Shown here: piece after piece, positions 1-6,698 of the stretch | How the letters are laid out: each line of letters opens with the position of its first letter | How positions within the stretch are numbered: the first letter of the stretch is position 1 | From: Salipaludibacillus sp. CUR1 | GTDB lineage: Bacteria > Bacillota > Bacilli > Bacillales > Salisediminibacteriaceae | Length of the DNA: 48,819 bases | Reading direction: 5' to 3' | NCBI RefSeq assembly: GCF_021028955.1 | Contig: NZ_JAIWPE010000030.1 | Location: 1-48,819 of the forward strand | Program-made: the position numbers and the translations under genes | The notes under the pieces: generated by a model | Database searches by the model: none | Seen by the model: the letters and a program-made list of their open reading frames with translations, nothing else | Told to the model about the DNA's origin: nothing

Positions 1-127
1 ATATATTCCAGTTTCAATATATATCCATATTTATGCGTGAGAATCTTATCTGGTGTTTGTGAAATTGTAAGTATCCGTTAGTATTTAGAAGAAAATTAAA
101 CTTTATAGAGGGAGGTTATTTGAAGTT

Positions 128-250
128 ATGAATAATAAAAAGAAATACTATATTGCGCTTGGTGTATTGGGTGTTGTTTCAGGCTTTATAGTCGCCGAAG
201 TAACAGGTGCAGGCATTTTCGGATGGTTTCTAGAGCTCTTCAATGAGTAG
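128..250 (+). CDS. Small single-pass membrane protein (40 aa)
   Basis: The frame reads MNNKKKYYIALGVLGVVSGF and continues hydrophobic to about residue 35, then ends with an acidic tail (LFNE). GGAGGT at 111-116 lies about 11 nt upstream of the ATG. The lysine-rich N-terminus followed by one hydrophobic stretch suggests a small inner-membrane protein with the N-terminus inside. No family is recognised. It opens the accessory array of short genes that fills the first 6.3 kb. Confidence 0.5.
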   Translation: MNNKKKYYIALGVLGVVSGFIVAEVTGAGIFGWFLELFNE

Positions 251-508
251 GTTTCTGTTGTGCTCCCTCGAAGTGAGGCAATAATAATTTTGAGTTATTT
301 ATATGTGCAGTAGTATGATAAGAATTGGAAACTATATCCATAAGCAAAAGTAGAGTTCTTCAACTAAAGGGGGAGTTCGTGAAACAAGCTGCCACTCCTC
401 TTACGAATTGACGTGGAGAAAACGATTTATATCTTACTAAATTTACTGGGTATGAGATAGGTTGTTCAAGAAACAGGGGGCTTTAATTAGGAAGGGGAGG
501 AAGCCAAG
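251..508. other. Intergenic region with one short cassette-type box
   Basis: There is no convincing gene. The only recognisable element is CAACTAAAGGGGGAGTTCGT at 361-380, a short relative of the CTAACGGGGAG boxes found between the other genes of this array. Confidence 0.4.
361..380 (+). repeat. Short cassette box (CAACTAAAGGGGGAG)
   Basis: This is a variant of the recurring CTAAC/AGGGGAG box. It precedes the alpha/beta hydrolase remnant by about 130 bp. Similar boxes are at 1435-1447, 2943-2955, 4105-4119, 5063-5074, 5388-5400 and 5758-5771. Confidence 0.45.
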
Positions 509-1060
509 GTGCAAAAAACAGTTTTATTTATTCACAGTGCTGGTCCGCAAGGCGGAGGAGAAGGAAGCAGCAATCTGTCAGCGTATTTGGAAAGAGAACT
601 CAGGAATCAATATAACTTTGTTTGTCCAAAGATGCCTAACCCGGAGAACCCCGAATATATTCTATGGAAGAAACAGCTTGAAAAAGAACTGGATAAGCTT
701 AACGGAGACGTGATTTTAGTGGGTCATTCATTGGGAGGATCTGTTTTATTAAAGTACCTTTCCGAGTAATCATCTAATCAGACTTTCTGTGGTTTGTTTA
801 TCATTGCTTCACCATACTGGGGGTTAGATGAAGATTGGCAGTTAAATGATTTCATGCTCCAAGATAATTTCCAGAAAAATTTGCCCGCAATACCCAACCT
901 GTTTCTTTACCACAGCCGCGACGAAGTGATCGTCCCTATTAAACATCATAAAACCTATTCAGAAAACCTTCCACAAGCATCCTTACGGGAACTTGAAGGC
1001 AATCAACATTTGTTTCATAATGGCTTACCTGTATTGGTGAAAGATATAGAGAGATTATAA
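509..1060 (+). pseudogene. Alpha/beta hydrolase (RBBP9/YdeN type), interrupted by one in-frame stop
   Basis: A GTG start follows GGGGAGG (494-500). The first 86 codons read MQKTVLFIHSAGPQGGGEGS and reach VGHSLGGS, the nucleophile-elbow motif GHSxGG. They end at TAA 767-769. The same frame then continues through GLFIIASPYWG, HSRDEVIVP (candidate acid residue) and GNQHLF (candidate histidine) to 1060. Together the parts make one small serine-hydrolase of about 183 residues, the usual size for RBBP9/YdeN-like proteins. A single substitution (for example CAA or GAA to TAA) explains the break. The first half alone could not form the catalytic triad, so I call it inactive unless the stop is a sequencing error or is read through. 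Confidence 0.8.
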
Positions 1061-1179
1061 GGAATTCTATTATAAAAAATCGCAGAAATAATTGAGTTGT
1101 TAAAGAAGTTAAATGACAAACATTAGAAGTAAAGGATATTAACTAACAGGTAAGAGCTTTTAATTAAGGGGGAAGTATA

Positions 1180-1344
1180 GTGGCGACAGATTTTATTAAT
1201 ATTTTTTATCAGATAGTTGCATTATTAGTTCCTGTGTCTATAATTATTTTAATTTTCTACATAGTACGTTTAACAAAAAAAAGAAGCGAACAGTTGAGAA
1301 GAATTGAAAAGAAGATAGATGATTTAGACAGCAAAGTAAAGTAA
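1180..1344 (+). CDS. Small membrane protein with charged coiled-coil tail (54 aa)
   Basis: A GTG start follows AAGGGGGAAG (1166-1175). Residues 5-29 are hydrophobic (a single membrane span), and residues 32-54 are strongly charged with heptad-like spacing (KKRSEQLRRIEKKIDDLDSK). No family is recognised. The 47-residue protein at 15129-15272 has the same architecture (one N-terminal span, then a short amphipathic charged tail), although sequence identity is low. A Rho-independent terminator follows at 1379-1408. Confidence 0.6.
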   Translation: MATDFINIFYQIVALLVPVSIIILIFYIVRLTKKRSEQLRRIEKKIDDLDSKVK

Positions 1345-1348
1345 TCTT

Positions 1349-1447
1349 CAACAAATGGGTAAGCGTTAGTAAAATTACGAGTTGCAGTTTTTGCAGCTCT
1401 TTTTTTTGCATCTATATACTGGAAAATGATGTTAAACTAAGGGGAGG
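1349..1447 (+). repeat. Cassette-type intergenic element, copy 1
   Basis: Parts in order: CAACAAATGGGTAAGCGTTAG start box (1349-1369), a G(A)GTTGC/GCAGCTC hairpin (1379-1399) with a T-run, then ACTGGAAAATGATGTTAAAC (1418-1437) and TAAGGGGAGG (1438-1447). Copies 2-4 (2869, 4024 and 14195) have the same order of parts and nearly identical right-hand boxes. Confidence 0.8.
1379..1408 (+). terminator. Rho-independent terminator inside cassette element 1
   Basis: GAGTTGC at 1379-1385 pairs with GCAGCTC at 1393-1399 (one G-U pair) across a short T-rich loop and is followed by eight or more T. It ends the 54-aa gene. Confidence 0.7.
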
Positions 1448-1540
1448 ATAGCAGAAGAAGCGGATGACAATATTTAAGAGTCACAGTGGTATTTATAGAG
1501 GAGGAGTTTGTATTAGTTACGTTTATCAGAGGAGCATGGG

Positions 1541-1766
1541 AACGGGACGAAAGTGGTAAAAGTAAAGGAAGGTTCGGCTGCTACCGCTGCCGGCATTCAT
1601 CCTGAAGATACGATTAAGACAATCAATGGCGTAGACAGGGCATGAATCGTTTGAAAAAATGCTCAATCAAACTTCTCTCGATACCCCTGTTACACTGACC
1701 ATTGCCAGGAAGGGTGACGAGATGGAAGTAACCTGTCCTGTAGAAGCGTATCCCGTACCTTATTAA
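1541..1766 (+). pseudogene. PDZ-domain fragment with frameshift
   Basis: One frame encodes VKEGSAATAAGIHPEDTIKT then INGVDRA and stops at TGA 1642-1644. The +1 frame continues at once with HESFEKMLNQTSLDTPVTLT and IARKGDEMEV up to TAA 1764-1766. Together they give the core of a PDZ domain (S-A-A-x-A-G-I, D-x-I-x-x-I-N-G, then the last strands). A 1-bp insertion or 2-bp deletion near 1640 explains the break. No good start codon is seen upstream. The original protein is unknown; a membrane-bound S1C-type protease or a stand-alone PDZ protein are both possible. This is probably a relic. Confidence 0.65.
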
Positions 1767-1829
1767 AAGCTGATTTGTTTCCTCATAAACAGGGAAGTAG
1801 GCAACTGTATGAAAGGAGGGAGGGTCGTG

Positions 1830-2204
1830 ATGAAGGCAGTAAGAGTTTTTTATTCCGTACTTCTTTTTGTTGCAGGTATTTTACACTTCGTCCATGAACG
1901 GGGCTTTCGCAGAATCGTGCCAAAGCACCTGCCCTTCAGGCGTGCCATCGTTCTCGTTTCCGGCGCTATTGAAATGCTGTTTTCGATTCTGCTCTGGGTC
2001 AAAAAAGCCCAGCTGCTGACTTCGAAACTGTTGGCCATTTTCCTGGTCATCGTGTTTCCTGCAAACATTTATATGGCAGTAAAGAAAATTTCCTTCATAC
2101 CAGGAAAACCCGCCAGCCCATGGATTCTGTGGCTGCGGCTGCCGTTGCAGATCCCACTTGTTCTTGGAGCACTGGCTCTTGGAAAGAAAAAAGGAAACGA
2201 ATAA
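1830..2204 (+). CDS. DoxX-like family membrane protein
   Basis: The 124-residue protein has four predicted membrane segments (about residues 2-20, 38-57, 66-85 and 96-114). Loop residues such as ILHFVHERGFRRIVPKHLP are typical of DoxX-like proteins (a helix followed by F-x-x-I-V-P-x-x-L-P). I chose ATG 1830 because AAAGGAGGG at 1812-1820 lies 9 nt before it. An upstream in-frame ATG at 1809 sits on the binding site itself. The family's role is not settled; members are small four-helix membrane proteins often linked to redox or sulfur metabolism. It follows the PDZ relic and shows no operon partner. Confidence 0.75.
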   Translation: MKAVRVFYSVLLFVAGILHFVHERGFRRIVPKHLPFRRAIVLVSGAIEMLFSILLWVKKAQLLTSKLLAIFLVIVFPANIYMAVKKISFIPGKPASPWILWLRLPLQIPLVLGALALGKKKGNE

Positions 2205-2395
2205 CATATACACAACCGCGATTATGCTCTGACATGACCGTGGTTTTTCTCTGCCTGGTTGAGGTGATTCTTCTCCATTTGAAAGAAGGGGATACTTTAA
2301 TTTCATCGAATATTATAAAAATAGACTATCTGCAGTTGGTTCGAATGATCATAAGCTAATGGATTAAAATAACTATTTGGATGGGGAATTATTAT
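2205..2395. other. Spacer without gene
   Basis: About 190 bp between the DoxX-like gene and the DMP19-like gene. I see no hairpin with a T-run and no cassette box here. Confidence 0.3.
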
Positions 2396-2863
2396 ATGAA
2401 ATACAAAATGAAAAAGGAAGACTTACTTACTGATGATGATATATGGAACGCAGTTATTCAAGTTATGTCGGAGTATGATTTTCCTACTGAAAATAAAGTT
2501 GCCAACGAAACATACGTTGTCTTCAACTACTATTCTGCACTTGAAAGTGGGGGGCATGAGAGTTTACTTAATTGGTTCTCTTCGTATATAGAAGAAGTTG
2601 GAATATTAAATTACATAAAAGAACTCACGTTTATTCTTGAAAAAATTGGTGCTGAAGACTACGCAGAAATTGAAAAGAAGTATGGCGAAGAACTCTGGAG
2701 ATTATTTCAGGCGTTAGAAAGCGATGAAATTGAAGAGGATGAATTTTATGATGTTATAGAGGAATCAGATCGTAAGTATGAAAATCTAAATGGAAAGTTA
2801 GTGGAGATACTAGAAAGGTATTTTGTTAAAACCTATACAGACTTAATTGACATAGAGGAGTAA
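2396..2863 (+). CDS. DMP19-like (DUF4375) acidic protein
   Basis: The 155-residue, very acidic protein is rich in E and D, with no signal peptide or membrane span. The segment YVVFNYYSALESGGHESLLN resembles the conserved N-G-G-x-x-x-(Y/W)-(Y/F)-N region of DUF4375/DMP19 proteins, which are proposed DNA-mimic or SMI1/KNR4-like adaptors. I chose ATG 2396 (GGATGGGG about 9 nt upstream) over the in-frame ATG at 2381. It is a single-gene unit followed directly by cassette element 2. The family assignment is moderate, and the biochemical role is unknown. Confidence 0.55.
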   Translation: MKYKMKKEDLLTDDDIWNAVIQVMSEYDFPTENKVANETYVVFNYYSALESGGHESLLNWFSSYIEEVGILNYIKELTFILEKIGAEDYAEIEKKYGEELWRLFQALESDEIEEDEFYDVIEESDRKYENLNGKLVEILERYFVKTYTDLIDIEE

Positions 2864-2868
2864 CTGTG

Positions 2869-2955
2869 AGTAACGGCGAGCAATAGTTGAAGACCCACGA
2901 AGCTGCATATGCAGCTAGTTCATAATTGGAAAATGATGTTAAACTAACGGGGAGG
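2869..2955 (+). repeat. Cassette-type intergenic element, copy 2
   Basis: GTAACGGCGAGCAATAGTTG begins at 2869. The AGCTGC/GCAGCT hairpin is at 2901-2916, then ATTGGAAAATGATGTTAAAC (2925-2944) and TAACGGGGAGG (2945-2955). The left half (GCAATAGTTGAAGA, CCA, GAAGCTGCA-ATGCAGCT) nearly matches copy 3. The hairpin lacks a long T-run in this copy. Confidence 0.85.
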
Positions 2956-3037
2956 TTTGTTGAATAAGAAAGAAGAAAGGCGTTTACATAGTGCTATATA
3001 GAAGTATTGTAAGCAAATAGACAAGGGGGAAGAAAAA

Positions 3038-3943
3038 ATGGAAAAAACTTCAAACGGAAAATTGATTAATATTCGAGGAAAAGATATGTATGTAGAAAGT
3101 TATGGTTCGGAAAATAACACGCCTTTACTTTATATTCATGGTGGTCCTGGTCAAGGGTGTTATGATTTTTGTTATCATCAAGCAGAAAGATTACAGGAAG
3201 ATGTTAGACTTATTGCGGTTGACCAGAGAGGGGTTTCTCGCTCTGAAGGAATAAAAAAAGAAGAAGGCTTTTCTTTAAATGATATTATTCTGGATTTTGA
3301 GGAACTTAGGAAAGAATTAGGAATTGAAAAATGGGCACTGTTAGGGCATTCTTTCGGTGGTTATTTTAGTCTTTTATATGCGACCACTTTTCCAAAGTCA
3401 GTTAGTCATATCATTTTTGAATGTCCCACTTTTGATTCGGAACTTTCGGCGAGAAATTCATTAATAAAAGCCTCGAAATTGTTTAGTGAAGTGCGAAAAG
3501 AGACCCTGGCAGAGAAATGCCTAGAATTATCCAAGTCAGATAAGCCAGCCAAGGATTTAATGTTGGAGTTTATGGACATACGTCCAGAATTAGGGGAAAA
3601 GGGAATAGAAATACACGTTCATAATTTTGAACACCCAACTGATTATTCATTATATACAGAGGATGAATGGAAGCAGTTTTTCGAAAAAAATAATGTTCAT
3701 AATGACCGATTGTTTGAGGAGAATGAAATATTTAATTCGTTACTTCCAAGACTTAATGAAGTTACACAGCCCGCTCTTTTAATTAATGGAAAATATGACC
3801 CAGTAACATGTGATGAACAGAAAAGAACCTTTCTGTCAGATGTAAAACATGGTGAGAGTATCACACTACAAGATAGTGGACACTTTCCTCACTTCGAAGA
3901 ACCAGAAAAATTCAAGAACGTTGTGCTTAACTTCCTAAAATAG
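3038..3943 (+). CDS. Alpha/beta hydrolase, proline-iminopeptidase-like
   Basis: The 301-residue cytosolic protein has AAGGGGGAAG upstream of its ATG. HGGPG (residues 34-38) is the oxyanion-hole motif of the prolyl iminopeptidase branch. GHSFGG places the nucleophile at Ser105. A C-terminal ING-KYDP segment and DSGHFPHFEEP near residue 285 supply the candidate Asp and His of the triad. DQRG at about 62-65 is also typical of this branch. The substrate cannot be read from sequence; N-terminal proline peptides or small esters are possible. It is a single-gene unit between cassette elements 2 and 3. Confidence 0.85.
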   Translation: MEKTSNGKLINIRGKDMYVESYGSENNTPLLYIHGGPGQGCYDFCYHQAERLQEDVRLIAVDQRGVSRSEGIKKEEGFSLNDIILDFEELRKELGIEKWALLGHSFGGYFSLLYATTFPKSVSHIIFECPTFDSELSARNSLIKASKLFSEVRKETLAEKCLELSKSDKPAKDLMLEFMDIRPELGEKGIEIHVHNFEHPTDYSLYTEDEWKQFFEKNNVHNDRLFEENEIFNSLLPRLNEVTQPALLINGKYDPVTCDEQKRTFLSDVKHGESITLQDSGHFPHFEEPEKFKNVVLNFLK

Positions 3944-4023
3944 ATTTATCATTGGTTGATAAAGCAATTGGAAGTAACAAGGTGAATTATGTAAAAAAAG
4001 CAAGTTCGTGAATGAATGTACTT

Positions 4024-4119
4024 AAACAAACGGGTGCAATAGTTGAAGATCCAGGAAGCTGCAAATGCAGCTTTTTTTATTGATCAATTACTGGAAAATG
4101 ATGTTAAACTATAGGGGAG
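4024..4119 (+). repeat. Cassette-type intergenic element, copy 3
   Basis: AAACAAACGGGTGCAATAGT begins at 4024. The hairpin AAGCTGC-AAAT-GCAGCTT (4056-4073) is followed by T residues and acts as the terminator of the hydrolase gene. ACTGGAAAATGATGTTAAAC (4090-4109) and TATAGGGGAG (4110-4119) follow. Confidence 0.85.
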
Positions 4120-4164
4120 TTAAGTGTATTAATTAAATATCATTTTATTAAAAGGAGCAGTGCT

Positions 4165-4995
4165 ATGGATTTAAAAATATTTGCCTCAGATATAGCAAAA
4201 ATTTATGAAAAAAATCCAAATGTTGAAGGTGTCTTATTAGGTGGTTCCGTGTCAAGGAATTGGGATGATAAATACTCAGATATTGAAATTTTTGTTCTTT
4301 GGAAGGAGTCTCCAACAGATGAGGATAGGTTAACACCAATCAAGAAATTAAAAGGTGATCTCCTCGATTTTCACCCTTATGAAGATGAGGAATGGTCGGA
4401 AACATATATAACTAAAGGTGTAAAGCTAGAAATAAGTAATTTTCTAACCGATACAATTAACAAAATGATAAAAGATGTTATATTATCTTTCGATACAGAT
4501 TTAGATAAACAATGTATAGTAGCTACGGTTTATTATGGGGTGCCACTCAGTGGTGATAAACTTATTAAAACTATGAAAGAAAAAGTTAGTAACTACCCGA
4601 ATGATTTAAGTATAGCAATGATAAAAGAAAATATTCATTTAGGTAACAGATGGAATAATCGTGAGGCTTTGCTCAATCGTAAAGATTGGTTAATGCTTTA
4701 TAAAGTAATGGTAGCTGTCCAAACGAATATTATGGGCATGCTGTTTGGTTTAAACCGTCTATATGTTCATCACCCTGCTTTTAAGTGGCAAAAACAGACA
4801 CTAGAATCAATGGCAATTACCCCAGAAAATATAGTAAATCGTTTAGATTCCATTTTTATGCATAACCCTACACTTTCAATAAGAGAATTAGAAATAATAA
4901 TTCAAGAAGTATATGAACTAATAAAACAAGAACATCCTCAAATAGATTTATCCTCAGTTATAGATCAATCATTATTTTTGAGACCTAAAATATGA
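4165..4995 (+). CDS. Nucleotidyltransferase-fold protein (DUF4037-like)
   Basis: The 276-residue protein has AAAAGGAGC upstream of its ATG. Residues 25-45 (GVLLGGSVSRNWDDKYSDIE) carry the pol-beta nucleotidyltransferase signature G-G-S-x(9,13)-D-x-(D/E), with Ser-Asp-Ile-Glu as the metal-binding pair. The C-terminal two thirds is helical and rich in aromatic residues, as in DUF4037 and aminoglycoside-nucleotidyltransferase-like proteins. Its substrate is unknown; antibiotic, tRNA-like or protein nucleotidylation are all possible for the fold. It is a single-gene unit. Confidence 0.75.
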   Translation: MDLKIFASDIAKIYEKNPNVEGVLLGGSVSRNWDDKYSDIEIFVLWKESPTDEDRLTPIKKLKGDLLDFHPYEDEEWSETYITKGVKLEISNFLTDTINKMIKDVILSFDTDLDKQCIVATVYYGVPLSGDKLIKTMKEKVSNYPNDLSIAMIKENIHLGNRWNNREALLNRKDWLMLYKVMVAVQTNIMGMLFGLNRLYVHHPAFKWQKQTLESMAITPENIVNRLDSIFMHNPTLSIRELEIIIQEVYELIKQEHPQIDLSSVIDQSLFLRPKI

Positions 4996-5062
4996 AATCA
5001 AATAAAACCTTGTTGAACTAACGCTATACAATACTTCAAGAAGCTGCCTGGACTTTTATGGT

Positions 5063-5074
5063 GCTAACGGGGAG
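5063..5074 (+). repeat. Short cassette box (GCTAACGGGGAG)
   Basis: It lies downstream of the nucleotidyltransferase gene, after AAGAAGCTGCC (5038-5048), a half hairpin. GAACTAACG (5014-5022) and ACTAACGAGGCAG (5108-5120) are further degenerate boxes nearby. Confidence 0.6.
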
Positions 5075-5157
5075 AATCCTACAATAAGCAAATTTAATTT
5101 CTATTACACTAACGAGGCAGGTTTCAGCAAAGATAATCTTCATGGGAGTGGATGGTG

Positions 5158-5392
5158 ATGATGAAAATATTAAGAGTAATTGTAGCGGTTATGGAGCTTT
5201 CCTTTGGACGGATATAGTCTAATAACAGGTGACTATAGATTGACGATGACCTACGGAACATTACTCTTTGGGTTACTGTTTTTAGTTAGCGGAATTACAG
5301 AAACTCATGATAAACGTAAAGTACATGCTATTATATATTTTCTTTTTGGTGGAACTATTATATTTTTCAGTGTGGTTGAGATATTCAGCTAA
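5158..5392 (+). pseudogene. DUF3953-like small membrane protein, frameshifted
   Basis: ATG 5158/5161 opens MKILRVIVAVMELSFG and stops at TAG 5215-5217. The next frame, from about 5204, reads DGYSLITGDYRLTMTYGTLL and continues through LFLVSGITETHDKRK and a last membrane helix to TAA 5390-5392. The two halves together match the layout of DUF3953 proteins: an N-terminal helix, the Y-S-L-I-T-G-D turn, then two more helices, about 75-80 aa. A 1-bp insertion or 2-bp deletion near 5205 broke it. The stop codon lies inside the downstream GCTAACGGGGAGG box. The family has no known function. Confidence 0.7.
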
Positions 5393-5400
5393 CGGGGAGG
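5388..5400 (+). repeat. Short cassette box overlapping a stop codon
   Basis: GCTAACGGGGAGG. The TAA of the DUF3953-like gene is the TAA within the box, so coding sequence and box are joined without a gap. Confidence 0.65.
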
Positions 5401-5454
5401 TTCGTTGTATAAAAGTAAACTGATTTTCATGGTAAAATCCAATAAGAAGGGGAT

Positions 5455-5697
5455 GTGAGTAAAGTGAACATAGCCATAGGGGCTTTACTAATATTGTGGG
5501 GGGTAATTGTTCTTTACTCTTCTTTATTTAGAATGAAAAAGGAAGACTATAAAGATAAAGGTGTTATTGGTGTTAGTGGCTACATTGAATTAGAATTCTT
5601 GTTTAAGTTCTTAAATAGGCTTCCATTAGGCATGGTTAAAGGCTTTATTATATTGATTGGCGTTTCCTTTATAACTTTTGGAATAGTCATTATTTAA
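5455..5697 (+). CDS. Small two-helix membrane protein (80 aa)
   Basis: A GTG start at 5455 or in-frame GTG 5464; AAGAAGGGG at 5444-5452 could serve either. Hydrophobic segments are at about residues 4-24 and 58-80. The middle part (RMKKEDYKDKGVIGVSGYIE) is polar. No family is recognised. It is a single-gene unit flanked by cassette boxes. Confidence 0.6.
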   Translation: MSKVNIAIGALLILWGVIVLYSSLFRMKKEDYKDKGVIGVSGYIELEFLFKFLNRLPLGMVKGFIILIGVSFITFGIVII

Positions 5698-5757
5698 TAA
5701 ATTTATTTATTGTACTAAAGGAGAGCGATAGCACAAGAAGCTAATGCTGCTGTTGTG

Positions 5758-5771
5758 GTGCTAACGGGGAG
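5758..5771 (+). repeat. Short cassette box (GTGCTAACGGGGAG)
   Basis: It is preceded by ACTAAAGGAGAGCGATAGCA (5714-5733) and CAAGAAGCTAATGCTGC. The first resembles the segment after copy 1 (CTAAGGGGAGGATAGCAG-AAGAAG), so both parts of the element recur. Confidence 0.65.
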
Positions 5772-5833
5772 TTTAGTGCAAGAATGGTTGTTTTTATTAT
5801 GGAGGAAGCTATTAAGAAAAGGGTGGTTTAAAA

Positions 5834-6250
5834 ATGAAGTTGAGAGTATTGTTTGGTATTTTACTTATTGTTATTTTGACGGCTTGTTCTGCAACGACAC
5901 AAACGGTTATTTCCGATGAAGTAATCTTTTATGGGGAAGGAGAATACTGGAATGTTAGTTACATATACAATTCAGGATTGTATGAAGAGAAAAAGATAAA
6001 TTGGGTTGAAATCGAAACTAAAGGTTTTGAGCTAACACAGGAAGAAATTGAGAATATTGACATTGAATTTGAAGGTAGAGATGGTTTGAGTACAGGTAAT
6101 GTTGGAGATATGGAAACGAAAATTGAGGGTAATGCTATATCTTTTTTAGTTGGTACTGTGAATTTTGAAACATATGAAGAAGATGAATATAAAATCACTA
6201 TTAACTTCAAAGATAAACAAGATATTATAAAGTTGCAGATAAAACGTTGA
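5834..6250 (+). CDS. Predicted lipoprotein (138 aa)
   Basis: MKLRVLFGILLIVILTACSA is a classical type II signal peptide with lipobox L-T-A-C, so Cys18 should be lipidated and the mature protein surface-anchored. The rest is acidic and beta-rich (EVIFYGEGEYWNVSYIYNSG and similar), with no family I recognise; an immunoglobulin-like or copper-amine-oxidase-N-like fold is only a guess. AGGGTGG lies upstream of the ATG. It is followed by a box with a perfect inverted repeat and then a strong terminator. Confidence 0.8.
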   Translation: MKLRVLFGILLIVILTACSATTQTVISDEVIFYGEGEYWNVSYIYNSGLYEEKKINWVEIETKGFELTQEEIENIDIEFEGRDGLSTGNVGDMETKIEGNAISFLVGTVNFETYEEDEYKITINFKDKQDIIKLQIKR

Positions 6251-6251
6251 T

Positions 6252-6275
6252 ATTCAACTAACGGGAAGCGTTAGT
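6252..6275. repeat. Cassette box with perfect 7-bp inverted repeat
   Basis: ACTAACG-GGAAG-CGTTAGT (6257-6275). It resembles the left end of copy 1 (CAACAAATGGGTAAGCGTTAG) and is the clearest sign that the box can be palindromic. Confidence 0.6.
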
Positions 6276-6301
6276 CTAACAAGCAAATATGATATTTAAT
6301 A

Positions 6302-6331
6302 GCACGAAGAATAGGTGTTCTTCGTGCCTTT
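6302..6331 (+). terminator. Rho-independent terminator
   Basis: GCACGAAGAA (6302-6311) pairs perfectly with TTCTTCGTGC (6318-6327) across a 6-nt loop, followed by CTTTTC. Confidence 0.85.
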
Positions 6332-6561
6332 TCACTGTGATTTAACTTGTGATTTTTTGTGAGATTTATAATTTTGCACCTCATAAGTAACCCTTTGGAA
6401 TCTGCAAAGGCGGCTTTTTTTGCAGTTGAGATACAGTGACGTTCTCTTTAACAAATAAATTTAACCTGCAAGAGGCTTGGTCCAAACTAAAATAATGCGA
6501 GAGGATGTCCTAAATGCCTCGCTTAGTGATTGCAAAAATTTGAAAAATAAATCCTTCCGGT

Positions 6562-6674
6562 GAACGAAGGCGAGGACACCCGGAGGATCTGCGCAGTCTG
6601 AAAATCCACTTTCCCGAAGCGGCCTTCAGGAAAGTTAGTTGAAGACAAGCCCTGGGCAAGCGTCCACCTGGCGG
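6562..6674. repeat. Bacillaceae-type long palindromic repeat, copy A
   Basis: GGCGAGGACACCCGGAGGAT, then GCGCAGTCTGAAAATCCAC (6591-6609) and AGTTGAAGACAAGCCC (6636-6651), ending in CCACCTGGCGG. The two inner blocks recur almost unchanged at 30614 and 30661 (copy C). Copy B at 12681 is a reverse-oriented relative. Such roughly 100-150 bp GC-rich repeats are common between genes in Bacillus relatives. Confidence 0.65.
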
Positions 6675-6698
6675 ACTGCAATCACTACAATTATTCAT

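Larger units (their letters stand above)
6276..6698. other. Intergenic region between two convergent units
   Basis: It holds the lipoprotein terminator (6302-6331), a degenerate CTGCAAA/TTTGCAG hairpin (6399-6424) and one copy of the long palindromic repeat (6562-6674). I see no gene. Confidence 0.4.

Noticed and set aside
1418-1447. Integron attC site (GTTAAAC resembles GTTRRRY)
   Set aside because: The GTTRRRY-like core is present in the repeats, but no matching RYYYAAC partner with attC spacing and no integron integrase were found. I describe the elements as cassette-like only.
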